Shown one piece after another: positions 35,101 to 50,400 of a stretch of DNA of 64,000 nucleotides. A program made the position numbers and the translations under genes. How positions within the stretch are numbered: the stretch's first letter is position 1; each line of letters begins with the position of its first letter. Source of the stretch: Bathymodiolus brooksi (lineage: Eukaryota > Mollusca > Bivalvia > Mytilida > Modiolidae); contig OY804584.1 in NCBI GenBank assembly GCA_963680875.1, positions 93,246,031-93,310,030 of the forward strand, written 5' to 3'. The notes under the pieces were generated by a model, which was not told where the DNA came from, did not search any database, and saw only the letters and a list, made by a program, of their open reading frames with translations.

Positions 35101-36869
35101 AGCTTGTTAGATAGACTGGTTCTCTGTTAGAGGTAAAAAGTTTGTTAGATAGATGTTCTAGTTAATGGTGAATTGGTAGACTTTGAAGCTTCAATTAGTA
35201 ATACACTTTCTGTTAGAGGTAAGAAGCTTGTTAGATAGACTGGTTCTCTGTTAGAGGTAAGAAGTTTGTTAGATAGATGTTCTAGTTAATGGTGAATTGG
35301 TAGACTTTGAAGCTTCAATTAGTAATACACTTTCTGTTAGAGGTAAGAAGCTTGTTAGATAGATGTTCTGGTTAATGGTGAATTGGTAGACTTTGAAGCT
35401 TCAATTAGTAATACACTTTCTGTTAGAGGTAAGAAGATTGTTAGATGGACTGGTTCTCTGTTAGAGGTAAGAAGTTTGTTAGATAGATGTTCTAGTTAAT
35501 GGTGAATTGGTAGACTTTGAAGCTTCAATTAGTAATACACTTTCTGTTAGAGGTAAGAAGCTTGTTAGATAGACTGGTTCTCTGTTAGAGGTAAGAAGTT
35601 TGTTAGATAGATGTTCTAGTTAATGGTGAATTGGTAGACTTTGAAGCTTAAATTAGTAATACACTTTCTGTTAGAGGTAAGAAGCTTGTTAGATAGATGT
35701 TCTGGTTAATGGTGAATTGGTAGACTTTGAAGCTTCAATTAGTAATACACTTTCTGTTAGAGGTAAGAAGCTTGTTAGATAGATGTTCTGGTTAATGGTG
35801 AATTGGTAGACTTTGAAGCTTCAATTAGTAATACACTTTCTGTTAGAGGTAAGAAGCTTGTTAGATAGATGTTCTGGTTAATGGTGAATTGGTAGACTTT
35901 GAAGCTTCAATTAGTAATATACTTTCTGTTAGAGATAAGAAGCTTGTTAGATAGACTGGTTCTCTGTTAGAGGTAAGAAGTTTGTTAGATAGATGTTCTA
36001 GTTAATGGTGAATTGGTAGACTTTGAAGCTTCAATTAGTAATACACTTTCTGTTAGAGGTAAGAAGCTTGTTAGATAGACTGGTTCTCTGTTAGAGGTAA
36101 GAAGTTTGTTAGATAGATGTTTTAGTTAATGGTGAATTGGTAGACTTTGAAGCTTCAATTAGTAATACACTTTCTGTTAGAGGTAAGAAACTTGTTAGAT
36201 ATATGTTCTGGTTAATGGTGAATTGGTAGACTTTGAAGCTTCAATTAGTAATACACTTTCTGTTAGAGGTAAGAAGCTTGTTAGATAGACTGGTTCTCTG
36301 TTAGAGGTAAGAAGTTTGTTAGATAGATGTTCTAGTTAATGGTGAATTGGTAGACTTTGAAGCTTCAATTAGTAATACACTTTCTGTTAGAGGTAAGAAG
36401 CTTGTTAGATAGATGTTCTGGTTAATGGTGAATTGGTAGACTTTGAAGCTTCAATTAGTAATACACTTTCTGTTAGAGGTAAGAAGCTTGTTAGATAGAT
36501 GTTCTGGTTAATGTTTAATTGGTAGACTTTGAAGCTTCAATTAGTAATACACTTTCTGTTAGAGGTAAGAAGCTTGTTAGATAGATGTTCTGGTTAATGG
36601 TGAATTGGTAGACTTTGAAGCTTCAATTAGTAATACACTTTCTGTTAGAGGTAAGAAGCTTGTTAGATAGATGTTCTGGTTAATGGTGAATTGGTAGACT
36701 TTGAAGCTTCAATTAGTAATACACTTTTTGTTAGAGGTAAGAAGCTTGTTAGATAGACTGGTTCTCTGTTAGAGGTAAGAAGTTTGTTAGATAGATGTTC
36801 TGGTTAATGGTGAATTGGTAGACTTTGAAGCTTCAATTAGTAATACATTTTCTGTTAGAGGTAAGAAGC

Positions 36870-39600
36870 TTGTTAGATAGATGTTCTGGTTAATGGTGAA
36901 TTGGTAGACTTTGAAGCTTCAATTAGTAATACACTTTCTGTTAGAGGTAAGAAGCTTGTTAGATAGATGTTCTGGTTAATGGTTAATTGGTAGACTTTGA
37001 AGCTTCAATTAGTAATACACTTTCTGTTAGAGGTAAGAAGCTTGTTAGATAAACTGGTTCTCTGTTAGAGGTAAGAAGTTTGTTAGATAGATGTTCTAGT
37101 TAATGGTGAATTGGTAGACTTTGAATCTTCAATTAGTAATACACTTTCTGTTAGAGGTAAGAAGCTTGTTGGATAGATGTTCTAGTTAATGGTGAATTGG
37201 TAGACTTTGAAGTTTCAATTAGTAATACACTTTATTTTAGAGGTAAGAAGCTTGTTAGATAGACTGGTTCTCTGTTAGAGGTAAGAAGTTTGCTAGATAG
37301 ATGTTCTAGTTAATGGTGAATTGGTAGATTTTGAAGCTTCAATTAGTAATACACTTTCTGTTAGAGGTAAGAAGCTTGTTAGATAGATTGGTTCTTTGTT
37401 AGAGGTAAGAAGTTTGTTAGATAGATGTTCTAGTTAATGGTGAATTGGTATTCTTTGAAGCTTCAATTAGTAATACACTTTCTGTTAGAGGTAAGAAGCT
37501 TGTTAGATAGATGTTCTGGTTAATGTTGAATTGGTAGACTTTGAAGCTTCAATTAGTAATACACTTTCTGTTAGAGGTAAGAAGCTTGTTAGATAGATGT
37601 TCTGGTTAATGGTGAATTGGTAGACTTTGAAGCTTCAATTAGTAATACACTTTCTGTTAGAGGTAAGAAGCTTGTTAGATAGACTGGTTCTCTGTTAGAG
37701 GTAAGAATTTTGTTAGATAGATGTTCTAGTTAATGGTGAATTGGTAGACTTTGAAGCTTCAATTAGTAATACACTTTCTGTTAGAGGTAAGAAGCTTGTT
37801 AGATAGATGTTCTGGTTAATGGTGAATTGGTAGACTTTGAAGCTTCAATTAGTAATACACTTTCTGTTAGAGGTAAGAAGCTTGTTAGATAGATGTTCTA
37901 GTTAATGGTGAATTGGTAGACTTTGAAGCTTCAATTAGTAATACACTTTCTGTTAAAGGTAAGAAGCTTGTTAGATAGACTGGTTCTCTGTTAGAGGTAA
38001 GAAGTTTGTTAGATAGAAGTTCTGGTTAATGGTGAATTGGTATACTTTGAAGCTTCAATTAGTAATACACTTTCTGTTAGAGGTAAGAAGCTTGTTAGAT
38101 AGATGTTCTGGTTAATGGTGAATTGGTAGACTTTGAAGCTTCAATTAGTAATACACTTTCTGTTAGAGGTAAGAAGCTTGTTAGATAGATGTTCTGGTTA
38201 ATGGTGAATTGGTAGACTTTGAAGCTTCAATTAGTAATACATTTTCTGTTAGAGGTAAGAAGCTTGTTAGATAGATGTTCTGGTTAATGGTGAATTGGTA
38301 GACTTTGAAGCTTCAATTAGTAATACACTTTCTGTTAGAGGTAAGAAGCTTGTTAGATAGATGTTCTGGTTAATGGTTAATTGGTAGACTTTGAAGCTTC
38401 AATTAGTAATACACTTTCTGTTAGAGGTAAGAAGCTTGTTAGATAAACTGGTTCTCTGTTAGAGGTAAGAAGTTTGTTAGATAGATGTTCTAGTTAATGG
38501 TGAATTGGTAGACTTTGAATCTTCAATTAGTAATACACTTTCTGTTAGAGGTAAGAAGCTTGTTGGATAGATGTTCTAGTTAATGGTGAATTGGTAGACT
38601 TTGAAGTTTCAATTAGTAATACACTTTATTTTAGAGGTAAGAAGCTTGTTAGATAGACTGGTTCTCTGTTAGAGGTAAGAAGTTTGCTAGATAGATGTTC
38701 TAGTTAATGGTGAATTGGTAGATTTTGAAGCTTCAATTAGTAATACACTTTCTGTTAGAGGTAAGAAGCTTGTTAGATAGATTGGTTCTTTGTTAGAGGT
38801 AAGAAGTTTGTTAGATAGATGTTCTAGTTAATGGTGAATTGGTATTCTTTGAAGCTTCAATTAGTAATACACTTTCTGTTAGAGGTAAGAAGCTTGTTAG
38901 ATAGATGTTCTGGTTAATGTTGAATTGGTAGACTTTGAAGCTTCAATTAGTAATACACTTTCTGTTAGAGGTAAGAAGCTTGTTAGATAGATGTTCTGGT
39001 TAATGGTGAATTGGTAGACTTTGAAGCTTCAATTAGTAATACACTTTCTGTTAGAGGTAAGAAGCTTGTTAGATAGACTGGTTCTCTGTTAGAGGTAAGA
39101 ATTTTGTTAGATAGATGTTCTAGTTAATGGTGAATTGGTAGACTTTGAAGCTTCAATTAGTAATACACTTTCTGTTAGAGGTAAGAAGCTTGTTAGATAG
39201 ATGTTCTGGTTAATGGTGAATTGGTAGACTTTGAAGCTTCAATTAGTAATACACTTTCTGTTAGAGGTAAGAAGCTTGTTAGATAGATGTTCTAGTTAAT
39301 GGTGAATTGGTAGACTTTGAAGCTTCAATTAGTAATACACTTTCTGTTAAAGGTAAGAAGCTTGTTAGATAGACTGGTTCTCTGTTAGAGGTAAGAAGTT
39401 TGTTAGATAGAAGTTCTGGTTAATGGTGAATTGGTATACTTTGAAGCTTCAATTAGTAATACACTTTCTGTTAGAGGTAAGAAGCTTGTTAGATAGATGT
39501 TCTGGTTAATGGTGAATTGGTAGACTTTGAAGCTTCAATTAGTAATACACTTTCTGTTAGAGGTAAGAAGCTTGTTAGATAGATGTTCTAGTTAATGGTG
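36870..39600 (+). repeat. 1,394-bp higher-order repeat, two copies, in array 3
   Basis: AAACTGGTTC at 37051 and 38445, and TTTATTTTAGAGG at 37231 and 38625, are 1,394 bp apart with the variants between them in the same order. A more diverged relative lies near 32280-33700. Confidence 0.8.
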
Positions 39601-39659
39601 AATTGTTAAACTTTGAAGCTTCAATTAGTAATACACTTTCTGTTAGAGGTAAGAAGCTT

Positions 39660-41460
39660 GTTAGATAGATGTTCTAGTTAATGGTGAATTGGTAGACTTT
39701 GAAGCTTCAATTAGTAATACACTTTCTGTTAGAGGTAAGAAGCTTGTTAGATAAACTGGTTCTCTGTTAGAGGTAAGAAGTTTGTTAGATAGATGTTCTA
39801 GTTAATGGTGAGTTGGTAGACTTTAAAGCTTCAATTAGTAATACACTTTCTGATAGAGGTAAGAAGCTTGTTGGATAGATGTTCTAGTTAATGGTGAATT
39901 GGTAGACTTTGAAGCTTCAATTAGTAATATACTTTCTGTTAGTGGTAAGAAGCTTGTTAGATAAACTGGTTCTCTGTTAGAGGTAAGAAGTTTGTTAGAT
40001 AGATGTTCTAGTTAATGGTGAATTGGTAAACTTTGAAGCTTCAATTAGTAATATACTTTCTGTTAGAGGTAAGAAGCTTTTTTGATAGACTGGTTCTCTG
40101 TTAGAGGTAAGAAGTTTGTTAGATAGATGTTCTAGTTAATGGTGAATTGGTAAACTTTGAAGCTTCAATTAGTAATACACTTTCTGTTAGAGGTAAGAAG
40201 ATTGTTAGATAGACTGGTTCTCTGTTAGAGGTAAGAAGTTTGTTAGATAGATGTTCTAGTTAATGGTGAATTGGTAAACTTTGAAGCTTCAATTAGTAAT
40301 ACACTTTCTGTTAGAGGTAAGAAGCTTGTTAGATAGACTGGTTCTCTGTTAGAGGTAAGAAGTTTGTTAGATAGATGTTCTAGTTAATGGTGAATTGGTA
40401 GACTTTGAAGCTTCAATTAGTAATACACTTTCTGTTAGAGGTAAGAAGCTTGTTAGATAAACTGGTTCTCTGTTAGAGGTAAGAAGTTTGTTAGATCGAT
40501 GTTCTAGTTAATGGTGAATTGGTAGACTTTGAAGCTTCAATTAGTAATACACTTTCTGATAGAGGTAAGAAGCTTGTTGGATAGATGTTCTAGTTAATGG
40601 TGAATTGGTAGACTTTGAAGCTTCAATTAGTAATACACTTTCTGTTAGAGGTAAGAAGCTTGTTAGATAGACTGGTTCTCTGTTAGAGGTAAGAAGTTTG
40701 TTAGATAGATGTTCTGGTTAATGGTGAATTGGTAGATTTTGAAGCTTCAATTAGTAATACACTTTCTGTTAGAGGTAAGAAGCTTGTTAGATAGACTGGT
40801 TCTCTGTTAGAGGTAAGAAGTTTGTTAGATAGATGTTCTGGTTAATGGTGAATTGGTAGACTGTGAAGCTTCAATTAGTAATATACTTTCTGTTAGAGGT
40901 AAGAAGCTTGTTAGATAGACTGGTTCTCTGTTAGAGGTAAAAAGTTTGTTAGATAGATGTTCTAGTTAATGGTGAATTGGTAGACTTTGAAGCTTCAATT
41001 AGTAATACACTTTCTGTTAGAGGTAAGAAGCTTGTTAGATAGACTGGTTCTCTGTTAGAGGTAAGAAGTTTGTTAGATAGATGTTCTAGTTAATGGTGAA
41101 TTGGTAGACTTTGAAGCTTCAATTAGTAATACACTTTCTGTTAGAGGTAAGAAGCTTGTTAGATAGATGTTCTGGTTAATGGTGAATTGGTAGACTTTGA
41201 AGCTTCAATTAGTAATACACTTTCTGTTAGAGGTAAGAAGATTGTTAGATGGACTGGTTCTCTGTTAGAGGTAAGAAGTTTGTTAGATAGATGTTCTAGT
41301 TAATGGTGAATTGGTAGACTTTGAAGCTTCAATTAGTAATACACTTTCTGTTAGAGGTAAGAAGCTTGTTAGATAGACTGGTTCTCTGTTAGAGGTAAGA
41401 AGTTTGTTAGATAGATGTTCTAGTTAATGGTGAATTGGTAGACTTTGAAGCTTAAATTAG
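39660..41460 (+). repeat. Copy of 33,850-35,650 at 5,804-bp offset in array 3
   Basis: The rare TTAGATCGATGTTC unit (ATCGAT at 34691 and 40495) and TTAGATGGACTGG (GGAC at 35447 and 41251) share a 5,804-bp offset, with other variants in the same order. Confidence 0.75.
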
Positions 41461-44400
41461 AAATACACTTTCTGTTAGAGGTAAGAAGCTTGTTAGATAG
41501 ATGTTCTGGTTAATGGTGAATTGGTAGACTTTGAAGCTTCAATTAGTAATACACTTTCTGTTAGAGGTAAGAAGCTTGTTAGATAGATGTTCTGGTTAAT
41601 GGTGAATTGGTAGACTTTGAAGCTTCAATTAGTAATACACTTTCTGTTAGAGGTAAGAAGCTTGTTAGATAGATGTTCTAGTTAATGGTGAATTGGTAGA
41701 CTTTGAAGCTTCAATTAGTAATACACTTTCTGTTAAAGGTAAGAAGCTTGTTAGATAGACTGGTTCTCTGTTAGAGGTAAGAAGTTTGTTAGATAGAAGT
41801 TCTGGTTAATGGTGAATTGGTATACTTTGAAGCTTCAATTAGTAATACACTTTCTGTTAGAGGTAAGAAGCTTGTTAGATAGATGTTCTGGTTAATGGTG
41901 AATTGGTAGACTTTGAAGCTTCAATTAGTAATACACTTTCTGTTAGAGGTAAGAAGCTTGTTAGATAGATGTTCTAGTTAATGGTGAATTGGTAAACTTT
42001 GAAGCTTCAATTAGTAATACACTTTCTGTTAGAGGTAAGAAGCTTGTTAGATAGATGTTCTAGTTAATGGTGAATTGGTAGACTTTGAAGCTTCAATTAG
42101 TAATACACTTTCTGTTAGAGGTAAGAAGCTTGTTAGATAAACTGGTTCTCTGTTAGAGGTAAGAAGTTTGTTAGATAGATGTTCTAGTTAATGGTGAGTT
42201 GGTAGACTTTAAAGCTTCAATTAGTAATACACTTTCTGATAGAGGTAAGAAGCTTGTTGGATAGATGTTCTAGTTAATGGTGAATTGGTAGACTTTGAAG
42301 CTTCAATTAGTAATATACTTTCTGTTAGTGGTAAGAAGCTTGTTAGATAAATTGGTTCTCTGTTAGAGGTAAGATGTTTGTTAGATAGATGTTCTAGTTA
42401 ATGGTGAATTGGTAAACTTTGAAGCTTCAATTAGTAATATACTTTCTGTTAGAGGTAAGAAGCTTTTTTGATAGACTGGTTCTCTTTTAGAGGTAAGAAG
42501 TTTGTTAGATAGATGTTCTAGTTAATGGTGAATTGGTAAACTTTGAAGCTTCAATTAGTAATACACTTTCTGTTAGAGGTAAGAAGCTTGTTAGATAGAC
42601 TGGTTCTCTGTTAGAGGTAAGAAGTTTGTTAGATAGATGTTCTAGTTAATGGTGAATTGGTAAACTTTGAAGCTTCAATTAGTAATAAACTTTGTGTTAG
42701 AGGTAAGAAGCTTGTTAGATAGACTGGTTCTCTGTTAGAGGTAAGAAGCTTGTTAGATAGATGTTCTGGTTAATGGTGAATTGGTAGACTTTGAAGCTTC
42801 AATTAGTAATACACTTTCTGTTAGAGGTAAGAAGCTTGTTAGATAGATGTTCTGGTTAATGGTGAATTGGTAGACTTTGAAGCTTCAATTAGTAATGCAC
42901 TTTCTGTTAGAGGTAAGAAGCTTGTTAGATAGACTGGTTCTCTGTTAGAGGTAAGAAGTTTGTTAGCTAGATGTTCTGGTTAATGGTGAATTGGTAGACT
43001 TTGAAGCTTCAATTAGTAATATACTTTCTGTTAGAGGTAAGAAGCTTGTTAGATAGACTGGTTCTCTGTTAGAGGTAAGAAGTTTGTTAGATAGATGTTC
43101 TAGTTAATGGTGAATTGGTAGACTTTGAAGCTTCAATTAGTAATACACTTTCTGTTAGAGGTAAGAATTTTGTTAGATAGATGTTCTGGTTAATGGTTAA
43201 TTGGTAGACTTTGAAGCTTCAATTAGTAATACACTTTCTGTTAGAGGTAAGAAGCTTGTTAGATAGACTGGTTCTCTGTTAGAGGTAAGAAGTTTGTTAG
43301 ATAGATGTTCTAGTTAATGGTGAATTGGTAGACTTTGAAGCTTCAATTAGTAATACACTTTCTGTTAGAGGTAAGAAGCTTGTTAAATAGATGTTCTGGT
43401 TAATGGTGAATTGGTACACTTTGAAGCTTCAATTAGTAATACACTTTCTGTTAGAGGTAAGAAGCTTGTTAGATAGATGTTCTGGTTAATGGTTAATTGG
43501 TAGACTTTGAAGCTTCAATTAGTAATACACTTTCTGTTAGAGGTAAGAAGCTTGTTAGATAGATGTTCTAGTTAATGGTGAATTGGTAGACTTTGAAGCT
43601 TCAATTAGTAATACACTTTCTGTTAGAGGTAAGAAGCTTGTTAGATAGACTGGTTCTCTGTTAGAGGTAAGAAGTTTGTTAGATAGATGTTCTGGTTAAT
43701 GGTGAATTGGTAGACTTTGAAGCTTCAATTAGTAATACACTTTCTGTTAGAGGTAAGAAGCTTGTTAGATAGATGTTCTGGTTAATTGTGAATTGGTAGA
43801 CTTTGAAGCTTCAATTAGTAATACACTTTCTGTTAGAGGTAAGAAGCTTGTTAGATAGATGTTCAAGTTAATGGTGAATTGGTAAACTTTGAAGCTTCAA
43901 TTAGTAATACACTTTCTGTTAGAGGTAAGAAGCTTGTTAGATAGATGTTCTAGTTAATGGTGAATTGGTAGACTTTGAAGCTTCAATTAGTAATACACTT
44001 TCTGTTAGAGGTAAGAAGCTTGTTAGATAAACTGGTTCTCTGTTAGAGGTAAGAAGTTTGTTAGATAGATGTTCTTGTTAATGGTGAGTTGGTAGACTTT
44101 AAAGCTTCAATTAGTAATACACTTTCTGATAGAGGTAAGAAGCTTGTTGGATAGATGTTCTAGTTAATGGTGAATTGGTAAACTTTGAAGCTTCAATTAG
44201 TAATATACTTTCTGTTAGAGGTAAGAAGCTTTTTTGATAGACTGGTTCTCTGTTAGAGGTAAGAAGTTTGCTAGATAGATGTTCTAGTTAATGGTGAATT
44301 GGTAAACTTTGAAGCTTCAATTAGTAATACACTTTCTGTTAGAGGTAAGAAGCTTGTTAGATAGACTGGTTCTAAGTTAGAGGTAAGAAGTTTGTTAGAT

Positions 44401-47400
44401 AGATGTTCTAGTTAATGGTGAATTGGTAAACTTTGAAGCTTCAATTAGTAATACACTTTCTGTTAGAGATTAGAAGCTTGTTAGATAGACTGGTTCTCTG
44501 TTAGAGGTAAGAAGTTTGTTAGATAGATGTTCTAGTTAATGGTGAATTGGTAGACTTTGAAGCTTCAATTAGTAATACACTTTCTGTTAGAGGTAAGAAG
44601 CTTGTTAGATAAACTGGTTCTCTGTTAGAGGTAAGAAGTTTGTTAGATAGATGTTCTAGTTAATGGTGAATTGGTAGACTTTGAAGCTTCAATTAGTAAT
44701 ACACTTTCTGATAGAGGTAAGAAGCTTGTTGGATAGATGTTCTAGTTAATGGTGAATTGGTAGACTTTGAAGCTTCAATTAGTAATACACTTTCTGTTAG
44801 AGGTAAGAAGCTTGTTAGATAGACTGGTTCTCTGTTAGAGGTAAGAAGTTTGTTAGATAGATGTTCTAGTTAATGGTGAATTGGTAGATTTTGAAGCTTC
44901 AATTAGTAATACACTTTCTGTTAGAGGTAAGAAGCTTGTTAGATAGATTGGTTCTCTGTTAGAGGTAAGAAGTTTGTTAGATAGATGTTCTAGTTAATGG
45001 ACAATTGGTAGACTTTGAAGCTTCAATTAGTAATACACTTTCTGTTAGAGGTAAGAAGCTTGTTAGATAGATGATCTGGTTAATGGTGAATTGGTAGACT
45101 TTGAAGCTTCAATTAGTAATACACTTTCTGTTAGAGGTAAGAAGCTTGTTAGATAGATGTTCTGCTTAATGGTTAATTGGTAGACTTTGAAGCTTCAATT
45201 AGTAATACACTTTCTGTTAGAGGTAAGAAGCTTGTTAGATAGATGTTCTAGTTAATGGTGAATTGGTAGACTTTGAAGTTTCAATTAGTAATACACTTTC
45301 TGTTAGAGGTAAGAAGCTTGTTAGATAGACTGGTTCTTTGTTAGAGGTAAGAAGTTTGTTAGATAGATGTTCTGATTAATGGTGAATTGGTAGACTTTGA
45401 AGCTTCAATTAGTAATACACTTTCTCTTAGAGGTAAGAAGCTTGTTAGATAGATGTTCTAGTTAATGGTGAATTGGTAAACTTTGAAGCTTCAATTAGTA
45501 ATACACTTTCTGTTAGAGGTAAGAAGCTTGTTAGATAAACTGGTTCTCTGTTAGAGGTAAGAAGTTTGTTAGATAGATGTTCTAGTTAATGGTGAGTTGG
45601 TAGACTTTGAAGCTTCAATTAGTAATACACTTTCTGATAGAGGTAAGAAGCTTGTTGGATAGATGTTCTAGTTAATGGTGAATTGGTAAACTTTGAAGCT
45701 TCAATTAGTAATATACTTTCTGTTAGAGGTAAGAAGCTTTTTTGATAGACTGGTTCTCTGTTAGAGGTAAGAAGTTTGTTAGATAGATGTTCTAGTTAAT
45801 GGTGAATTGGTAGACTTTGAAGCTTCAATTAGTAATACACTTTCTGTTAGAGGTAAGAAGCTTGTTAGATAGACTGGTTCTCTGTTAGAGGTAAGAAGTT
45901 TGTTAGATAGATGTTCTAGTTAATGGTGAATTGGTAGACTTTGAAGCTTCAATTAGTAATACACTTTCTGTTAGAGGTAAGAAGCTTGTTTGATAGATGT
46001 TCTAGTTAATGGTGAATTGGTAGAATTTGAAGCTTCAATTAGTAATACACTTTCTGTTAGAGGTAAGAAGCTTGTTAGATAGATGTTATGGTTAATGGTG
46101 AATTGGTAGACTTTGAAGCTTCAATTAGTAATACACTTTCTGTTTGTTGTAAGAAGCTTGTTTGATAAACTGGTTCTGTGTTAGAGGTAAGAAGTTTGTT
46201 AGATAGATGTTCTAGTTAATGGTGAATTGGTAGACTTTGAAGCTTCAATTAGTAATACACTTTCTGATAGAGGTAAGAAGCTTGTTGGATAGATGTTCTA
46301 GTTAATGGTGAATTGGTAGACTTTGAAGCTTCAATTAGTAATACACTTTCTGTTAGGGGTAAGAAGCTTGTTAGATAGACTGGTTCTCTGTTAGAGGTAA
46401 GAAGTTTGTTAGATAGATGTTCTAGTTATTGGTGAATTGGTAGATTTTGAAGCTTCAATTAGTAATACACTTTCTGTTAGAGGTAAGAAGCTTGTTAGAT
46501 AGACTGGTTCTCTGTTAGAGGTAAGAAGTTTGTTAGATAGATGTTCTGGTTAATGGTGAATTGGTAGACTTTGAAGCTTCAATTAGTAATACACTTTCTG
46601 TTAGAGGTAAGAAGCTTGTTAGATAGATGTTCTGGTTAATGGTGAATTGGTAGACTTTGAAGCTTCAATTAGTAATACACTTTCTGTTAGAGGTAAGAAG
46701 CTTGTTAGATAGATGTTCTAGTTAATGGTGAATTGGTAGACTTTGAAGCTTCAATTAGTAATACACTTTCTGTTAGAGGTAAGAAGCTTGTTAGATAGAT
46801 GTTCTAGCTAATGGTGAATTGGTAGACTTTGAAGCTTCAATTAGTAATACACTTTCTGTTTGTGGTAAGAAGCTTGTTAGATAAACTGGTTCTGTGTTAG
46901 AGGTAAGAAGTTTGTTAGGTAGATGTTCTAGTTAATGGTGAATTGGTAGACTTTGAAGCTTCAATTAGTAATACACTTTCTGATAGAGGTAAGAAGCTGG
47001 TTGGATAGATGTTCTAGTTAATGGTGAATTGGTAGACTTTGAAGCTTCAATTAGTAATACACCTTCTGTTAGAGTTAAGAAGCCTGTTAGATAGACTGGT
47101 TCTCTGTTAGAGGTAAGAAGTTTGTTAGATAGATGTTCTAGTTAATGGTGAATTGGTAGATTTTGAAGCTTCAATTAGTAATACACTTTCTGTTAGAGGT
47201 AAGAAGCTTGTTAGATAGACTGGTTCTCTGTTAGAGGTAAGAAGTTTGTTAGATAGATGTTCTAGTTAATGGTGAATTGGTAGATTTTGAAGCTTCAATT
47301 AGTAATACACTTTCTGTTAGAGGTAAGAAGCTTGTTAGATAGATTGGTTCTCTGTTAGAGGTAAGAAGTTTGTTAGATAGATGTTCTAGTTAATGGTGAA

Positions 47401-50400
47401 TTGGTAAACTTTGAAGCTTCAATTAGTAATACCCTTTCTGTTAGAGGTAAGAAGCTTGTTAGATAGATGTTCTGGTTAATGGTGAATTGGTAGACTTTGA
47501 AGCTTCAATTAGTAATACACTTTCTCATAGAGGTAAGAAGCTTCTTAGATAGATGTTCTAGTTAATGGTGAATTGGTAGACTTTGAAGCTTCAATTAGTA
47601 ATACACTTTCTGTTAGAGGTAAGAAGCTTGTTAGATAGATGTTCTAGTTAATGGTGAATTGGTAAACTTTGAAGCTTCAATTAGTAATACACTTTCTGTT
47701 AGAGGTAAGAAGCTTGTTAGATAGACTGGTTCTCTGTTAGAGGTAAGAAGTTTGTTAGATAGATGTTCTGGTTAATGGTGAATTGGTAGACTTTGAAGCT
47801 TCAATTAGTAATACACTTTCTGTTAGGGGTAAGAAGCTTGTTAGATAGACTGGTTCTCTGTTAGAGGTAAGAAGCTTGTTAGATAGATGTTCTAGTTATT
47901 GGTGAATTGGTAGATTTTGAAGCTTCAATTAGTAATACACTTTCTGTTAGAGGTAAGAAGCTTGTTAGATAGACTGGTTCTCTGTTAGAGGTAAGAAGTT
48001 TGTTAGATAGATGTTCTGGTTAATGGTGAATTGGTAAACTTTGAAGCTTCAATTAGTAATACACTTTCTGTTAGAGGTAAGAAGCTTGTTAGATAGACTG
48101 GTTCTCTGTTAGAGGTAAGAAGTTTTTTAGATAGATGTTCTGGTTAATGGTGAATTGGTAGACTTTGAAGCTTCAATTAGTAATACACTTTCTGTTAGGG
48201 GTAAGAAGCTTGTTAGATAGACTGGTTCTCTGTTAGAGGTAAGAATTTTGTTAGATAGATGTTCTAGTTATTGGTGAATTGGTAGATTTTGAAGCTTCAA
48301 TTAGTAATACACTTTCTGTTAGAGGTAAGAAGCGTGTTAGATAGACTGGTTCTCTGTTAGAGGTAAGAAGTTTGTTAGATAGATGTTCTGGTTAATGGTG
48401 AATTGGTAGACTTTGAAGCTTCAATTAGTAATACACTTTCTGTTAGAGGTAAGAAGCTTGTTAGATAGATGTTCTGGTTAATGGTGAATTGGTAGACTTT
48501 GAAGCTTCAATTAGTAATACACTTTCTGTTAGAGGTAAGAAGCTTGTTAGATAGATGTTCTAGTTAATGGTGAATTGGTAAACTTTGAAGCTTCAATTAG
48601 TAATACACTTTCTGTTAGAGGTAAGAAGCTTGTTAGATAGATGTTCTAGTTAATGGTGAATTGGTAGACTTTGAAGCTTCAATTAGTAATACACTTTCTG
48701 TTAGATGTAAGAAGCTTGTTAGATAAACTGGTTCTCTGTTAGAGGTAAGAAGTTTGTTAGATAGATGTTCTAGTTAATGGTGAGTTGGTAGACTTTGAAG
48801 CTTCAATTAGTAATACACTTTCTGATAGAGGTAAGAAGCTTGTTGGATAGATGTTCTAGTTAATGGTGAATTGGTAGACTTTGAAGCTTCAATTAGTAAT
48901 ACACTTTCTGTTAGAGGTAAGAAGCTTGTTAGATAGACTGGTTCTCCGTTAGAGGTAAGAAGTTTGTTAGATAGATGTTCTAGTTAATGGTGAATTGGTA
49001 GACTTTGAAGCTTCAATTAGTAATACACTTTCTGTTAGAGGTAAGAAGCTTGTTAGATAGATGTTCTGGTTAATGGTGAATTGGTAGACTTTGAAGTTTC
49101 AATTAGTAATACACTTTCTGTTAGAGGTAAGAGGCTTGTTAGATAGATGTTCTAGTTAATGGTGAATTGGTAGACTTTGAAGCTTCAATTAGTAATACAC
49201 TTTCTGTTAGAGGTAAGAAGCTTGTTAGATAGATGTTCTAGCTAATGGTGAATTGGTAGACTTTGAAGCTTCAATTAGTAATACACTTTCTGTTTGTGGT
49301 AAGAAGCTTGTTAGATAAACTGGTTCTGTGTTAGAGGTAAGCAGTTTGTTAGGTAGATGTTCTAGTTAATGGTGAATTGGTAGACTTTGAAGCTTCAATT
49401 AGTAATACACTTTCTGATAGAGGTAAGAAGCTTGTTGGATAGATGTTCTAGTTAATGGTGAATTGGTAGACTTTGAAGCTTCAATTAGTAATACACTTTC
49501 TGTTAGAGGTAAGAAGCTTGTTAGATAGACTGGTTCTCTGTTAGAGGTAAGAAGTTTGTTAGATAGATGTTCTAGTTAATGGTGAATTGGTAGATTTTGA
49601 AGCTTCAATTAGTAATACACTTTCTGTTAGAGGTAAGAAGCTTGTTAGATAGACTGGTTCTCTGTTAGAGGTAAGAAGTTTGTTAGATATATGTTCTAGT
49701 TAATGGTGAATTGGTAGATTTTGAAGCTTCAATTAGTAATACACTTTCTGATAGAGGTAAGAAGCTTGTTAGATAGATTGGTTCTCTGTTAGAGGTAAGA
49801 AGTTTGTTAGATAGATGTTCTAGTTAATGGTGAATTGGTAAACTTTGAAGCTTCAATTAGTAATACACTTTCTGTTAGAGGTAAGAAGCTTGTTAGATAG
49901 ATGTTCTGGTCAATGGTGAATTGGTAGACTTTGAAGCTTCAATTAGTAATACACTTTCTCATAGAGGTAAGAAGCTTCTTAGATAGATGTTCTAGTTAAT
50001 GGTGAATTGGTAGACTTTGAAGCTTCAATTAGTAATACACTTTCTGTTAGAGGTAAGAAGCTTGTTAGATAGATGTTCTAGTTAATGGTGAATTGGTAAA
50101 CTTTGAAGCTTCAATTAGTAATACACTTTCTGTTAGAGGTAAGAAGCTTGTTAGATAGACTGGTTCTCTGTTAGAGGTAAGAAGTTTGTTAGATAGATGT
50201 TCTGGTTAATGGTGAATTGGTAGACTTTGAAGCTTCAATTAGTAATACACTTTCTGTTAGAGGTAAGAAGCTTGTTAGATAGATGTTCTGGTTAATGGTG
50301 AATTGGTAGACTTTGAAGCTTCAATTAGTAATACACTTTCTGTTAGAGGTAAGAAGCTTGTTAGATAGATGTTCTAGTTAATGGTGAATTGGTAAACTTT